Positions 25,101-38,000 of a DNA stretch of 64,000 bases are shown here, piece by piece. The stretch spans positions 1,612,001-1,676,000 of the forward strand of contig NC_079881.1 of assembly GCF_029227915.1 (NCBI RefSeq), read 5' to 3'. Made by a program: the position numbers and the translations under genes. Each line of letters opens with the position of its first letter. Position 1 is the stretch's first letter. This DNA comes from Hydractinia symbiolongicarpus (Eukaryota; Cnidaria; Hydrozoa; Anthoathecata; Hydractiniidae). Under the pieces are notes generated by a model that searched no databases, had not been told where the DNA came from, and saw nothing but the letters and a program-made list of their open reading frames with translations.

Positions 25101-28080
25101 AGTCGCGGGTTTTCGTTTGCCGGCGATTAAACTTCTTTTGTTCAGCGTCTCATCAAAAATGAAAACATTTTTAAAAACTACAAGTCTCATGGGCTTTAGT
25201 GGTTAAATAATAATTTGAAAATTCGATCGGGAAATGAGTTTACTCCCTGGGTACTTTCTTTGTATACATTCGACTATACGGCCAAGCCCGGGATGTACGG
25301 GAAATCGCAGGTTTCGTTTGCCGGCGATTAAACCACTTTCACTAAGCGTCTCATCAAAAATGAAAACATTTCTGAAAACTACAAGTCTCATGCGTTTTAG
25401 TGATGAAAAAATAATTTAAAAAATCGTTCGGGAAATGAGTTTACTCCCTGGGTACTTTCTTTGTATACTTTTGACTATACGGGCCGAATCCGGGATTTAC
25501 GGGAAATCGCAGATTTTGGTTTGCCGGCGATTAAACTTCTTTTGTTCAGCGTCTCATCAAAAATGAAAACATTTTTAAAAACTACAAGTCTCATGGGCTT
25601 TAGTGGTGAAATAATATTTTAAAAAATCGTTCGGGAAATGAGTTTACTCCCTGGGTACTTTCTTTGTACACTTTTGACTATACGGGCCGAGTCCGGGGTT
25701 TACGGGAAATGGCAGGTTTTCGTTTGCCAGCGATTAAACTTCTTTTATTCAGCGTCTCATCAAAAATGAAAACATTTTTTAAAACTGCAAGTCTCATGCG
25801 CTTTAGTGGTGAAAAGATAATTTAAAAAATCGTTTTGGAAATGAGTTTACTCACAGGGTACTTTCTTTGTATACATTCGACTATACGAGCCAAGCATGGG
25901 ATGTACGGGAAATCGCGAGTTTTCGTTTGCCGGCGATTAAACCACTTTCATTAAGCGTCTCATCAAAAATGAAAACATTTCTGAAAACTACAAGTCTCAT
26001 GCGTTATAGTGGTTAAATAATAATTTAAAAAATCGTTCAGGAAATGAGTTTACTCCCTGGGTACTTTCTTTGTATACTTTTGACTATACGGGCCGAGTCC
26101 GGGGTTTACGGGAAATGGCGGGTTTTCGTTTGCCGGCGATTAAACTCCTTTTATTCAGCGTCTCATCAAAAATGAAAACATTTTTGAAAACTACAATTTT
26201 ATGCGTTTTAATGGTGAAAAGATAATTTAAAAAATCGTTTTGGAAATGAGTTTACTCACAGATTATTTTCTTTGTCTACATTCGACTATACGGCCAAGCT
26301 CGGAATTTACGGGAAATCGCGGAAGTTCGTTTGCCGGCGATTAAACCACTTTCACTAAACGTCTCATCAAAAATGAAAACATTTCTGAAAACTACAAGTC
26401 TCATGCGTTTTAGTGGTGAAAAAATAATTTAAAAAATCGTTCGGGAAATATGTTTACTCCCTGGGTACTTTCTTTGTATACTTTTGACTATACGGGCCGA
26501 GTCGGAGATTTACAGGAAGTCGCGGGTTTTCGTTTGCCGGCGATTAAACTTCTTTTATTCAGCGTCTCATCAAAAATGAAAACATTTTTAAAAACTACAA
26601 GTCTCATGGGCTTTAGTGGTTAAATAATAATATAAAAAATCGATCGGGAAATGAGTTTACTCCCTGGGTACTTTCTTTGTATACATTCGACTATACGGCC
26701 AAGCCCGGGATGTACGGGAAATCGCGGGTTTCGTTTGCCGGCGATTAAACCACTTTCATTATGCGTCTCATCAAAAATGAAAACATTTCTGAAAACTACA
26801 AGTCTCATGCGTTTTAGTGATGAAAAAATAATTTAAAAAATCGTTCGGGAAATGAGTTTACTCCCTGGGTACTTTCTTTGTATATTTTTGACTATACGGG
26901 CCGAGTCCGAGATTTACGGGAAATCGCGGGTTTTCGTCTGCCGGCGATTAAACTTCTTTTATTCAGCGTCTCATCAAAAATGAAATATTTTTGAAAACTA
27001 CAAGTCTCATGCATTTTAGTGGTGAAAAGATAATTTAAAAAATCGTTCGGGAAATGAGTTTACTCCCTGGGTACTTCATTTGTATACTTTTGACTACACA
27101 AGCCAAGCCCGGGATTTACGGGAAATCGCGGGTTTTCGTTTGCCGGCGATTAAACTTCTTTTATTCAGCGTCTCATCAAAAATGAAAACATTTTTCTAAA
27201 CTACAAGTCTCATGCGTTTTAGTGGTGAAAAAATAATTTAAAAAATCGTTCGGGAAATGAGTTTACTCCCTGGGTACTTTCTTTGTATACTTTTCACTAT
27301 ACGGGCCGAGTCCGGGTTTACGGGAAATGGCGGGTTTTCGTTTGCCGGCGATTAAACTTCTTTTATTCAGCGTCTCATCAAAAATGAAAACATTTTTGAA
27401 AACTGCAAGTCTCATGCGTTTTAGTGGTGAAAAGATAATTTAAAAAATCGTTTTGGAAATGAGTTTACTCACAGGGTACTTTCTTTGTATACATTCGACT
27501 ATACGAGCCAAGCCCGGGATGTACGGGAAATCGCGAGTTTTCGTTTGCCGGCGATTAAACCACTTTCATTAAGCGTCTCATCGAAAATGAAAATATTTCT
27601 GAAAACTACAAGTCTCATGCGTTTTAGTGGTTAAATAATAATTTAAAAAATCGTTCGGGAATGAGTTTACTCCCAGGGTACTTTCTTCGTATACTTTTGA
27701 CTATACGGGCCGAGTCAGGGATTTACGGGAAGTCGCGGGTTTTCGTTTGCCGGCGATTAAACTTCTTTTATTCAGCGTCTCATAAAAAATGAAAACATTT
27801 TTCTAAACTACAAGTCTCATGCGTTTTAGTGGTAAAAAAATAATTTAAAAAATCGTTCGGGAAATAAGTTTACTCCCTGGGTACTTTCTTTGTATACTTT
27901 TGACTATACGGGCCGAGTCCGGGGTTTACGGGAAATGGCGGGTTTTCGTTTGCCGGCGAATAAACTTCTTTTATTCAGCGTCTCATCAAAAATGAAAACA
28001 TTTTTGAAAACTGCAAGTCTCATGCGTTTTAGTGGTGAAAAGATAATTTAAAAAATCGTTTTGGAAATGAGTTTACTCAC
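24235..28080 (+). repeat. 19-unit tandem duplication, copy 1 (about 3,846 bp)
   Basis: Matching landmarks 3,846-3,847 bp apart include V units at 25146 and 26563 (next at 28992 and 30410), AATTTGAAAATTCG at about 25,212, the GCATGGGATGTACGG unit at about 25,894 and TCGGGAATGAG at about 27,657. The length is 19 units less 11 bp. The left edge is placed where copy 2 switches into CACAGATTATT at 28081. Confidence 0.82.
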
Positions 28081-31000
28081 AGATTATTTTCTTTGTATAC
28101 ATTCGTCTATACGGCCAAGCTCGGAATTTACGGGAAATCGCGGAATTTCGTTTGCCGGCGATTAAACCACTTTCACTAAGCGTCTCATCAAAAATGAAAA
28201 CATTTCTGAAAACTACAAGTCTCATGCGTTTTAGTGGTGAAAAAATAATTTAAAAAATCGTTCGGGAAATGAGTTTACTCCCTGGGTACCTTCTTTGTAT
28301 ACTTTTGACTATACGGGCCGAATCTGGGATTTACGGGAAATCGCAGGTTTTGGTTTGCCGGCGATTAAACTTCTTTTATTCAGCGTCTCATCAAAAATGA
28401 AAACATTTTTGAAAACTACAAGTCTCATGGGCTTTAGTGGTGAAATAATAATTTAAAAAATCGTTCGGGAAATGAGTTTACTCCCTGGGTACTTTCTTTG
28501 TATACTTTTGACTATACGGGCCGAGTCCGGGGTTTACGGGAAATGGCGGGTTTTCGTTTGCCGGCGATTAAACTCCTTTTATTCAGCGTCTCATCAAAAA
28601 TGAAAACATTTGTGAAAACTACAAGTCTCATGCGTTTTAATGGTGAAAAGATAATTTAAAAAATCGTTTTGGAAATGAGTTTACTCACAGATTATTTTCT
28701 TTGTATACATTCGTCTATACGGCCAAGCTCGGAATTTACGGGAAATCGCGGAATTTCGTTTGCCGGCGATTAAACCACTTTCACTAAGCGTCTCATCAAA
28801 AATGAAAACATTTCTGAAAACTACAAGTCTCATGCGTTTTAGTGGTGAAAAAATAATTTAAAAAATCGTTCGGGAAATACGTTTACTCCCTGGGTACTTT
28901 CTTTGTATACTTTTGACTATACGGGCCGAGTCGGAGATTTACGGGAAGTCGCGGGTTTTCGTTTGCCGGCGATTAAACTTCTTTTGTTCAGCGTCTCATC
29001 AAAAATGAAAACATTTTTAAAAACTACAAGTCTCATGGGCTTTAGTGGTTAAATAATAATTTGAAAATTCGATCGGGAAATGAGTTTACTCCCTGGGTAC
29101 TTTCTTTGTATACATTCGACTATACGGCCAAGCCCGGGATGTACGGGAAATCGCAGGTTTCGTTTGCCGGCGATTAAACCACTTTCACTAAGCGTCTCAT
29201 CAAAAATGAAAACATTTCTGAAAACTACAAGTCTCATGCGTTTTAGTGATGAAAAAATAATTTAAAAAATCGTTCGGGAAATGAGTTTACTCCCTGGGTA
29301 CTTTCTTTGTATACTTTTGACTATACGGGCCGAATCCGGGATTTACGGGAAATCGCAGATTTTGGTTTGCCGGCGATTAAACTTCTTTTGTTCAGCGTCT
29401 CATCAAAAATGAAAACATTTTTAAAAACTACAAGTCTCATGGGCTTTAGTGGTGAAATAATATTTTAAAAAATCGTTCGGGAAATGAGTTTACTCCCTGG
29501 GTACTTTCTTTGTACACTTTTGACTATACGGGCCGAGTCCGGGGTTTACGGGAAATGGCAGGTTTTCGTTTGCCAGCGATTAAACTTCTTTTATTCAGCG
29601 TCTCATCAAAAATGAAAACATTTTTTAAAACTGCAAGTCTCATGCGCTTTAGTGGTGAAAAGATAATTTAAAAAATCGTTTTGGAAATGAGTTTACTCAC
29701 AGGGTACTTTCTTTGTATACATTCGACTATACGAGCCAAGCATGGGATGTACGGGAAATTGCGAGTTTTCGTTTGCCGGCGATTAAACCACTTTCATTAA
29801 GCGTCTCATCAAAAATGAAAACATTTCTGAAAACTACAAGTCTCATGCGTTATAGTGGTTAAATAATAATTTAAAAAATCGTTCAGGAAATGAGTTTACT
29901 CCCTGGGTACTTTCTTTGTATACTTTTGACTATACGGGCCGAGTCCGGGGTTTACGGGAAATGGCGGGTTTTCGTTTGCCGGCGATTAAACTCCTTTTAT
30001 TCAGCGTCTCATCAAAAATGAAAACATTTTTGAAAACTACAAGTTTTATGCGTTTTAATGGTGAAAAGATAATTTAAAAAATCGTTTTGGAAATGAGTTT
30101 ACTCACAGATTATTTTCTTTGTCTACATTCGACTATACGGCCTAGCTCGGAATTTACGGGAAATCGCGGAATTTCGTTTGCCGGCGATTAAACCACTTTC
30201 ACTAAACGTCTCATCAAAAATGAAAACATTTCTGAAAACTACAAGTCTCATGCGTTTTAGTGGTGAAAAAATAATTTAAAAAATCGTTCGGGAAATATGT
30301 TTACTCCCTGGGTACTTTCTTTGTATACTTTTGACTATACGGGCCGAGTCGGAGATTTACAGGAAGTCGCGGGTTTTCGTTTGCCGGCGATTAAACTTCT
30401 TTTATTCAGCGTCTCATCAAAAATGAAAACATTTTTAAAAACTACAAGTCTCATGGGCTTTAGTGGTTAAATAATAATATAAAAAATCGATCGGGAAATG
30501 AGTTTACTCCCTGGGTACTTTCTTTGTATACATTCGACTATACGGCCAAGCCCGGGATGTACGGGAAATCGCGGGTTTCGTTTGCCGGCGATTAAACCAC
30601 TTTCATTATGCGTCTCATCAAAAATGAAAACATTTCTGAAAACTACAAGTCTCATGCGTTTTAGTGATGAAAAAATAATTTAAAAAATCGTTCGGGAAAT
30701 GACTTTACTCCCTGGGTACTTTCTTTGTATACTTTTGACTATACGGGCCGAGTCCGAGATTTACGGGAAATCGCGGGTTTTCGTCTGCCGGCGATTAAAC
30801 TTCTTTTATTCAGCGTCTCATCAAAAATGAAACATTTTTGAAAACTACAAGTCTCATGCATTTTAGTGGTGAAAAGATAATTTAAAAAATCGTTCGGGAA
30901 ATGAGTTTACTCCCTGGGTACTTCATTTGTATACTTTTGACTATACAAGCCAAGCCCGGGATTTACGGGAAATCGCGGGTTTTCGTTTGCCGGCGATTAA

Positions 31001-31927
31001 ACTTCTTTTATTCAGCGTCTCATCAAAAATGAAAACATTTTTCTAAACTACAAGTCTCATGCGTTTTAGTGGTGAAAAAATAATTTAAAAAATCGTTCGG
31101 GAAATGAGTTTACTCCCTGGGTACTTTCTTTGTATACTTTTCACTATACGGGCCGAGTCCGGGTTTACGGGAAATGGCGGGTTTTCGTTTGCCGGCGATT
31201 AAACTTCTTTTATTCAGCGTCTCATCAAAAATGAAAACATTTTTGAAAACTGCAAGTCTCATGCGTTTTAGTGGTGAAAAGATAATTTAAAAAATCGTTT
31301 TGGAAATGAGTTTACTCACAGGGTACTTTCTTTGTATACATTCGACTATACGAGCCAAGCCCGGGATGTACGGGAAATCGCGAGTTTTCGTTTGCCGGCG
31401 ATTAAACCACTTTCATTAAGCGTCTCATCGAAAATGAAAATATTTCTGAAAACTACAAGTCTCATGCGTTTTAGTGGTTAAATAATAATTTAAAAAATCG
31501 TTCGGGAATGAGTTTACTCCCAGGGTACTTTCTTCGTATACTTTTGACTATACGGGCCGAGTCAGGGATTTACGGGAAGTCGCGGGTTTTCGTTTGCCGG
31601 CGATTAAACTTCTTTTATTCAGCGTCTCATCAAAAATGAAAACATTTTTCTAAACTACAAGTCTCATGCGTTTTAGTGGTAAAAAAATAATTTAAAAAAT
31701 CGTTCGGGAAATAAGTTTACTCCGTGGGTACTTTCTTTGTATACTTTTGACTATACGGGCCGAGTCCGGGGTTTACGGGAAATGGCGGGTTTTCGTTTGC
31801 CGGCGAATAAACTTCTTTTATTCAGCGTCTCATCAAAAATGAAAACATTTTTGAAAACTGCAAGTCTCATGCGTTTTAGTGGTGAAAAGATATTTTAAAA
31901 AATCGTTTTGGAAATGAGTTTACTCAC
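28081..31927 (+). repeat. 19-unit tandem duplication, copy 2 (about 3,847 bp)
   Basis: This copy is nearly identical to 24235-28080, with isolated differences such as GAAACATTTTTG at about 30,830 for GAAATATTTTTG and GTGACTTTACTCCC near 30,700. The match ends where CACAGGGTAC at about 31,927 replaces CACAGATTATT. Its right half was copied again in the 12-unit duplication that follows. Confidence 0.82.
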
Positions 31928-32580
31928 AGGGTACTTTCTTTGTATACATTCGACTATACGAGCCAAGCCCGGGATGTACGGGAAATCGCGAGTTTTCGTT
32001 TGCCGGCGATTAAACCACTTTCATTAAGCGTCTCATCAAAAATGAAAACATTTCTGAAAACTACAAGTCTCATGCGTTTTAGTGGTTAAATAATAATTTA
32101 AAAAATCGTTCGGGAAATGAGTTTACTCCCAGGGTACTTTCTTTGTATACTTTTGACTATACGGGCCGAGTCCGGGATTTACGGGAAATCGCGGGTTTTC
32201 GTTTGCTGGCGATTAAACTTCTTTTATTCAGCGTCTCATCAAAAATGAAAACATTTTTAAAAACTACAAGTCTCATGCGTTTAAGTGGTGAAAAGATAAT
32301 TTAAAAAATCGTTTTGGAAATGAGTTTACTCACACGGTACTTTCTTTGTATACATTCGACTATAAAGGCCAAGCCCGGGATTTACGGGAAATCGCGGAAA
32401 TTCGTTTGCCGGCGATTAAACCACTTTCACTAAGCCTCTCATCAAAAATGAAATCATTTCTGAAAACTACAAGTCTCATGCGTTTTAGTGGTGAAAAAAT
32501 AATTTAAAAAATCGTTCGGGAAATGAGTTTACTCCCTGGGTACTTTCTTTGTATACTTTTGACTATACGGGCCGAGTCGG
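30151..32580 (+). repeat. 12-unit tandem duplication (second locus), copy 1 (2,430 bp)
   Basis: The joint can be read directly. A type A unit reaches GGCCGAGTCGG at 32580 and continues with AATTTACGGG, the sequence that follows GCTCGG in the P unit at 30151. The exchange used the shared TCGG in two different unit classes. The segment contains the right half of the 19-unit copy 2. Confidence 0.87.
32029..32231 (+). repeat. Reference type A satellite unit (203 bp)
   Basis: This is a representative type A unit. It runs CGTCTCATC, two TGAAAAC-like blocks 12 bp apart, GCGTTTTAGTGG, ATCGTTCGGG, AAATGAGTTTACTCCC, GTATACTTTTGAC, TATACGGGCCGAGTCCGGG, TTTACGGG, ATCGCGGG, and ends CTTCTTTTATTCAG. CGGG begins at unit positions 83, 134, 145, 154 and 164. 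The first 80 bp are rich in A/T runs and positions 130-185 are CG-rich. This particular copy carries the GGTTAAATAATAA variant near position 58 and GCTGGC instead of the usual GCCGGC. Confidence 0.93.
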
Positions 32581-35010
32581 AATTTACGGGAAATCGCGGA
32601 ATTTCGTTTGCCGGCGATTAAACCACTTTCACTAAACGTCTCATCAAAAATGAAAACATTTCTGAAAACTACAAGTCTCATGCGTTTTAGTGGTGAAAAA
32701 ATAATTTAAAAAATCGTTCGGGAAATATGTTTACTCCCTGGGTACTTTCTTTGTATACTTTTGACTATACGGGCCGAGTCGGAGATTTACAGGAAGTCGC
32801 GGGTTTTCGTTTGCCGGCGATTAAACTTCTTTTATTCAGCGTCTCATCAAAAATGAAAACATTTTTAAAAACTACAAGTCTCATGGGCTTTAGTGGTTAA
32901 ATAATAATATAAAAAATCGATCGGGAAATGAGTTTACTCCCTGGGTACTTTCTTTGTATACATTCGACTATACGGCCAAGCCCGGGATGTACGGGAAATC
33001 GCGGGTTTCGTTTGCCGGCGATTAAACCACTTTCATTATGCGTCTCATCAAAAATGAAAACATTTCTGAAAACTACAAGTCTCATGCGTTTTAGTGATGA
33101 AAAAATAATTTAAAAAATCGTTCGGGAAATGACTTTACTCCCTGGGTACTTTCTTTGTATACTTTTGACTATACGGGCCGAGTCCGAGATTTACGGGAAA
33201 TCGCGGGTTTTCGTCTGCCGGCGATTAAACTTCTTTTATTCAGCGTCTCATCAAAAATGAAACATTTTTGAAAACTACAAGTCTCATGCATTTTAGTGGT
33301 GAAAAGATAATTTAAAAAATCGTTCGGGAAATGAGTTTACTCCCTGGGTACTTCATTTGTATACTTTTGACTATACAAGCCAAGGCCGGGATTTACGGGA
33401 AATCGCGGGTTTTCGTTTGCCGGCGATTAAACTTCTTTTATTCAGCGTCTCATCAAAAATGAAAACATTTTTCTAAACTACAAGTCTCATGCGTTTTAGT
33501 GGTGAAAAAATAATTTAAAAAATCGTTCGGGAAATGAGTTTACTCCCTGGGTACTTTCTTTGTATACTTTTCACTATACGGGCCGAGTCCGGGTTTACGG
33601 GAAATGGCGGGTTTTCGTTTGCCGGCGATTAAACTTCTTTTATTCAGCGTCTCATCAAAAATGAAAACATTTTTGAAAACTGCAAGTCTCATGCGTTTTA
33701 GTGGTGAAAAGATAATTTAAAAAATCGTTTTGGAAATGAGTTTACTCACAGGGTACTTTCTTTGTATACATTCGACTATACGAGCCAAGCCCGGGATGTA
33801 CGGGAAATCGCGAGTTTTCGTTTGCCGGCGATTAAACCACTTTCATTAAGCGTCTCATCGAAAATGAAAATATTTCTGAAAACTACAAGTCTCATGCGTT
33901 TTAGTGGTTAAATAATAATTTAAAAAATCGTTCGGGAATGAGTTTACTCCCAGGGTACTTTCTTCGTATACTTTTGACTATACGGGCCGAGTCAGGGATT
34001 TACGGGAAGTCGCGGGTTTTCGTTTGCCGGCGATTAAACTTCTTTTATTCAGCGTCTCATCAAAAATGAAAACATTTTTCTAAACTACAAGTCTCATGCG
34101 TTTTAGTGGTAAAAAAATAATTTAAAAAATCGTTCGGGAAATAAGTTTACTCCGTGGGTACTTTCTTTGTATACTTTTGACTATACGGGCCGAGTCCGGG
34201 GTTTACGGGAAATGGCGGGTTTTCGTTTGCCGGCGAATAAACTTCTTTTATTCAGCGTCTCATCAAAAATGAAAACATTTTTGAAAACTGCAAGTCTCAT
34301 GCGTTTTAGTGGTGAAAAGATAATTTAAAAAATCGTTTTGGAAATGAGTTTACTCACAGGGTACTTTCTTTGTATACATTCGACTATACGAGCCAAGCCC
34401 GGGATGTACGGGAAATCGCGAGTTTTCGTTTGCCGGCGATTAAACCACTTTCATTAAGCGTCTCATCAAAAATGAAAACATTTCTGAAAACTACAAGTCT
34501 CATGCGTTTTAGTGGTTAAATAATAATTTAAAAAATCGTTCGGGAAATGAGTTTACTCCCAGGGTACTTTCTTTGTATACTTTTGACTATACGGGCCGAG
34601 TCCGGGATTTACGGGAAATCGCGGGTTTTCGTTTGCTGGCGATTAAACTTCTTTTATTCAGCGTCTCATCAAAAATGAAAACATTTTTAAAAACTACAAG
34701 TCTCATGCGTTTAAGTGGTGAAAAGATAATTTAAAAAATCGTTTTGGAAATGAGTTTACTCACACGGTACTTTCTTTGTATACATTCGACTATAAAGGCC
34801 AAGCCCGGGATTTACGGGAAATCGCGGAAATTCGTTTGCCGGCGATTAAACCACTTTCACTAAGCCTCTCATCAAAAATGAAATCATTTCTGAAAACTAC
34901 AAGTCTCATGCGTTTTAGTGGTGAAAAAATAATTTAAAAAATCGTTCGGGAAATGAGTTTACTCCCTGGGTACTTTCTTTGTATACTTTTGACTATACGG
35001 GCCGAGTCGG
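32581..35010 (+). repeat. 12-unit tandem duplication (second locus), copy 2 (2,430 bp)
   Basis: This copy ends at GAGTCGG at 35010, where the sequence continues with the original AGATTTACGG. The V unit at 32840 is 2,430 bp from that at 30410. A rare difference is AAGGCCGGG at about 33,380 for AAGCCCGGG. Confidence 0.87.
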
Positions 35011-38000
35011 AGATTTACGGGAAGTCGCGGGTTTTCGTTTGCCGGCGATTAAACTTCTTTTATTCCGCGTCTTATCAAAAATGAAAACCTTTTTAAAAAC
35101 TACAAGTCTCATGGGCTTTAGTGGTTAAATAATAATTTAAAAAATCGATCGGGAAATGAGTTTACTCCCTGGGTACTTTCTTTGTATACATTCGACTATA
35201 CGGCCAAGCCCGGGATGTACGGGAAATCGCGGGTTTCGTTTGCCGGCGATTAAACCACTTTCATTATGCGTCTCATCAAATATGAAAACATTTCTGAAAA
35301 CTACAAGTCTCATGCGTTTTAGTGATGAAAAAATAATTTAAAAAATCGTTCGGGAAATGAGTTTACTCCCTGGGTACTTTCTTTGTATACTTTTGACTAT
35401 ACGGGCCGAGTCCGGGATTTACGGAAAGTCGCGGGTTTTCGTTTGCCGGCGATTAAACTTCTTTTATTCAGCGTCTCATCAAAAATGAAAACATTTTTGA
35501 AAACTACAAGTCTCATGCGTTTTAGTGGTGAAATAATAATTTAAAAAATCGTTCGGGAAATGAGTTTACTTCCAGGGTACTTTCTTTGTATACTTTTGAC
35601 TATACGGGCCGAGTCCGGGATTTACCGGAAATCGCAGGTTTTCGTTTGCCGGCGAATAAACTTCTTTTATTCAGCGTCTCATCAAAAATGAAAACATTTT
35701 TGTAAACTACAAGTCTCATGCGTTTTAAAGGTGAAAAAATAATTTAAAAAATCGTTCGGGAAATGAGTTTCCTCCCTGGGTTCTTTCTTTGTACACTTTT
35801 GACTATACGGGCCGAGTCCGGGGTTTACCGGAAATGGCGGGTTTTCGTTTGTCGGCGATTAAACTTCTTTTATTCAACGTCTCATCAAAAATGAAAACAT
35901 TTTTGAAAACTACAAGTCTCATGCGTTTTAGTGGAGAAAAGATAATTTAAAAAATCGTTTTGGAAATGAGTTTACTCACAGGGTACTTTCTTTGTATACA
36001 TTCGACTATACGGGCCAAGCCCGGGATTTACGTGAAATCGCGGGTTTTCGTTTGCCGGCGATTAAACCACTTTCATTAGGCGTCTCATCAAAAATGAAAA
36101 CATTTTTGAAAACTACAAGTCTCATGGGCTTTAGTGGTGAAATAATAATTTAAAAAATCGTTCGGGAAATGAGTTTACTCCCTGGGTACTTTCTTTGTAT
36201 ACTTTTGACTATACGGGCCGAGTCCGGGTTTACGGGAAATCGCGGGTTTTCGTTTGCCGGCGATTAAACTCCTTTTATTCAGCGTCTCATCAAAAATGAA
36301 AACATTTTTGAAAACTACAAGTCTCATGCGTTTTAAAGGTGAAAAAATAATTTAAAAAATCGTTCGGGAAATGAGTTTACTCCCTGGGTACTTTCTTTGT
36401 ATACTTTTGACTATACGGGCCGAGTTCGGGGTTTACCGGAAATGGCGGGTTTTCGTTTGCCGGCGATTAAACTCCTTTTATTCAGCGTCTCATCAAAAAT
36501 GAAAACATTTTTGAAAACTACAAGTCTCATGCGTTTTAGTGGTGAAAAGATAATTTAAAAAATCGTTTTGGAAATGAGATTACTCACAGGGTACTTTCTT
36601 TGTATACATTCGACTATACGAGCCAAGCCCGGGATGTACGGGAAATCGCGAATTTTCGTTTGCCGGCGATTAAACCACTGTCATTAAGCGTCTCATCAAA
36701 AATGAAAACATTTCTGAAAACTACAAGTCTCATGCGTTTTAGTGGTTAAATAATAATTTAAAAAATCGTTCGGGAAATGAGTTTACTCCCAGGGTACTTT
36801 CTTTGTATACTTTTGACTATACGGGCAGTGTCCGGGATTTACGGGAAATCGCGGGTTTTCGTTTGCTGGCGATTAAACTTCTTTTATTCAGCGTCTCATC
36901 AAAAATGAAAACATTTTTAAAAACTACAAATCTCATGCGTTTTAGTGGTGAAAAGATAATTTAAAAAATCGTTTTGGAAATGAGTTTACTCACAGGGTAC
37001 TTTCTTTGTATACATTCGACTATAATGGCCAAGCCCGGGATTTACGGGAAATTGCGGGTTTTCTTTTGCCGGCGATTAAACCCCTTTCATTAGGCGTCTC
37101 ATCAAAAATGAAAACATTTCTGAAAACTACAAGTCTCATGCGTTTTAGTGGTGAAAAAATAATTTAAAAAATCGTTCGGGAAATGAGTTTACTCCCTGGG
37201 TACCTTCTTTGTATACTTTTAACTGTACGGGCCGAATCCGGGATTTACGGGAAATCGCAGGTTTTGGTTTGCCGGCGATTAAACTTCTTTTATTCAGCGT
37301 CTCATCAAAAATGAAAACATTTTTGATAACTACAAGTCTCATGGGCTTTAGTGGTGAAATAATAATTTAAAAAATCGTTCGGGAAATGAGTTTACTCCCT
37401 GGGTACTTTCTTTGTATACTTTTGACTATACGGGCCGAGTCCAGGGTTTACGGGAAATGGCGGGTTTTTGTTTGCCGGCGATTAAACTTCTTTTATTCAG
37501 CGTCTCATCAAAAATGAAAACATTTTTGAAAACTACAAGTCTCATGCGTTTTAATGGTGAAAAGATAATTTAAAAAATCGTTTTGGAAATGAGTTTACTC
37601 ACAGGGTACTTTCTTTGTATACATTCGACTATACGGCCAAGCTCGGAATTTACGGGAAATCGCGGAATTTCGTTTGTTGGCGATTAAACCACTTTCACTA
37701 AGCCTGTCATCAAAAATGAAAACATTTCTGAAAACTACAAGTCTCATGCGTTTTAGTGGGGAAAACATAATTTAAAAAATCGTTCGGGAAATGAGTTTAC
37801 TCCCTGGGTACTTTCTTTGTATACTTTTGACTATACGGGCCGAGTCGGAGATTTACGGGAAGTCGCGGGTTTTCGTTTGCCGGCGATTAAACTTCTTTTA
37901 TTCAACGTCTTATCAAAAATAAAAACATTTTCAAAAACTACAAGTCTCATGCGTTTTAGTGGTGAAAAGATAATTTAAAAAATCGTTTTGGAAATGAGTT

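Noticed and set aside
32029-32231. The 203-bp unit as an ancient dimer of two 101-bp halves, suggested by the half-unit length
   Set aside because: The two halves show no clear similarity to each other: one is A-tract rich and the other CG-rich. The 101-bp length follows from one deletion, not from an inner repeat.
19563-35341. Open stretches of 61-62 codons on both strands in domain II
   Set aside because: They coincide with class V units and their neighbours, overlap on opposite strands, and follow repeat copies exactly. They show no gene-like features.
37145-37342. Minus-strand open stretch of 65 codons
   Set aside because: It is an isolated read-through of a K unit and its neighbour created by a few base changes (TTTAACTGTACGG, TTTTTGATAAC). 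There is no support for coding.
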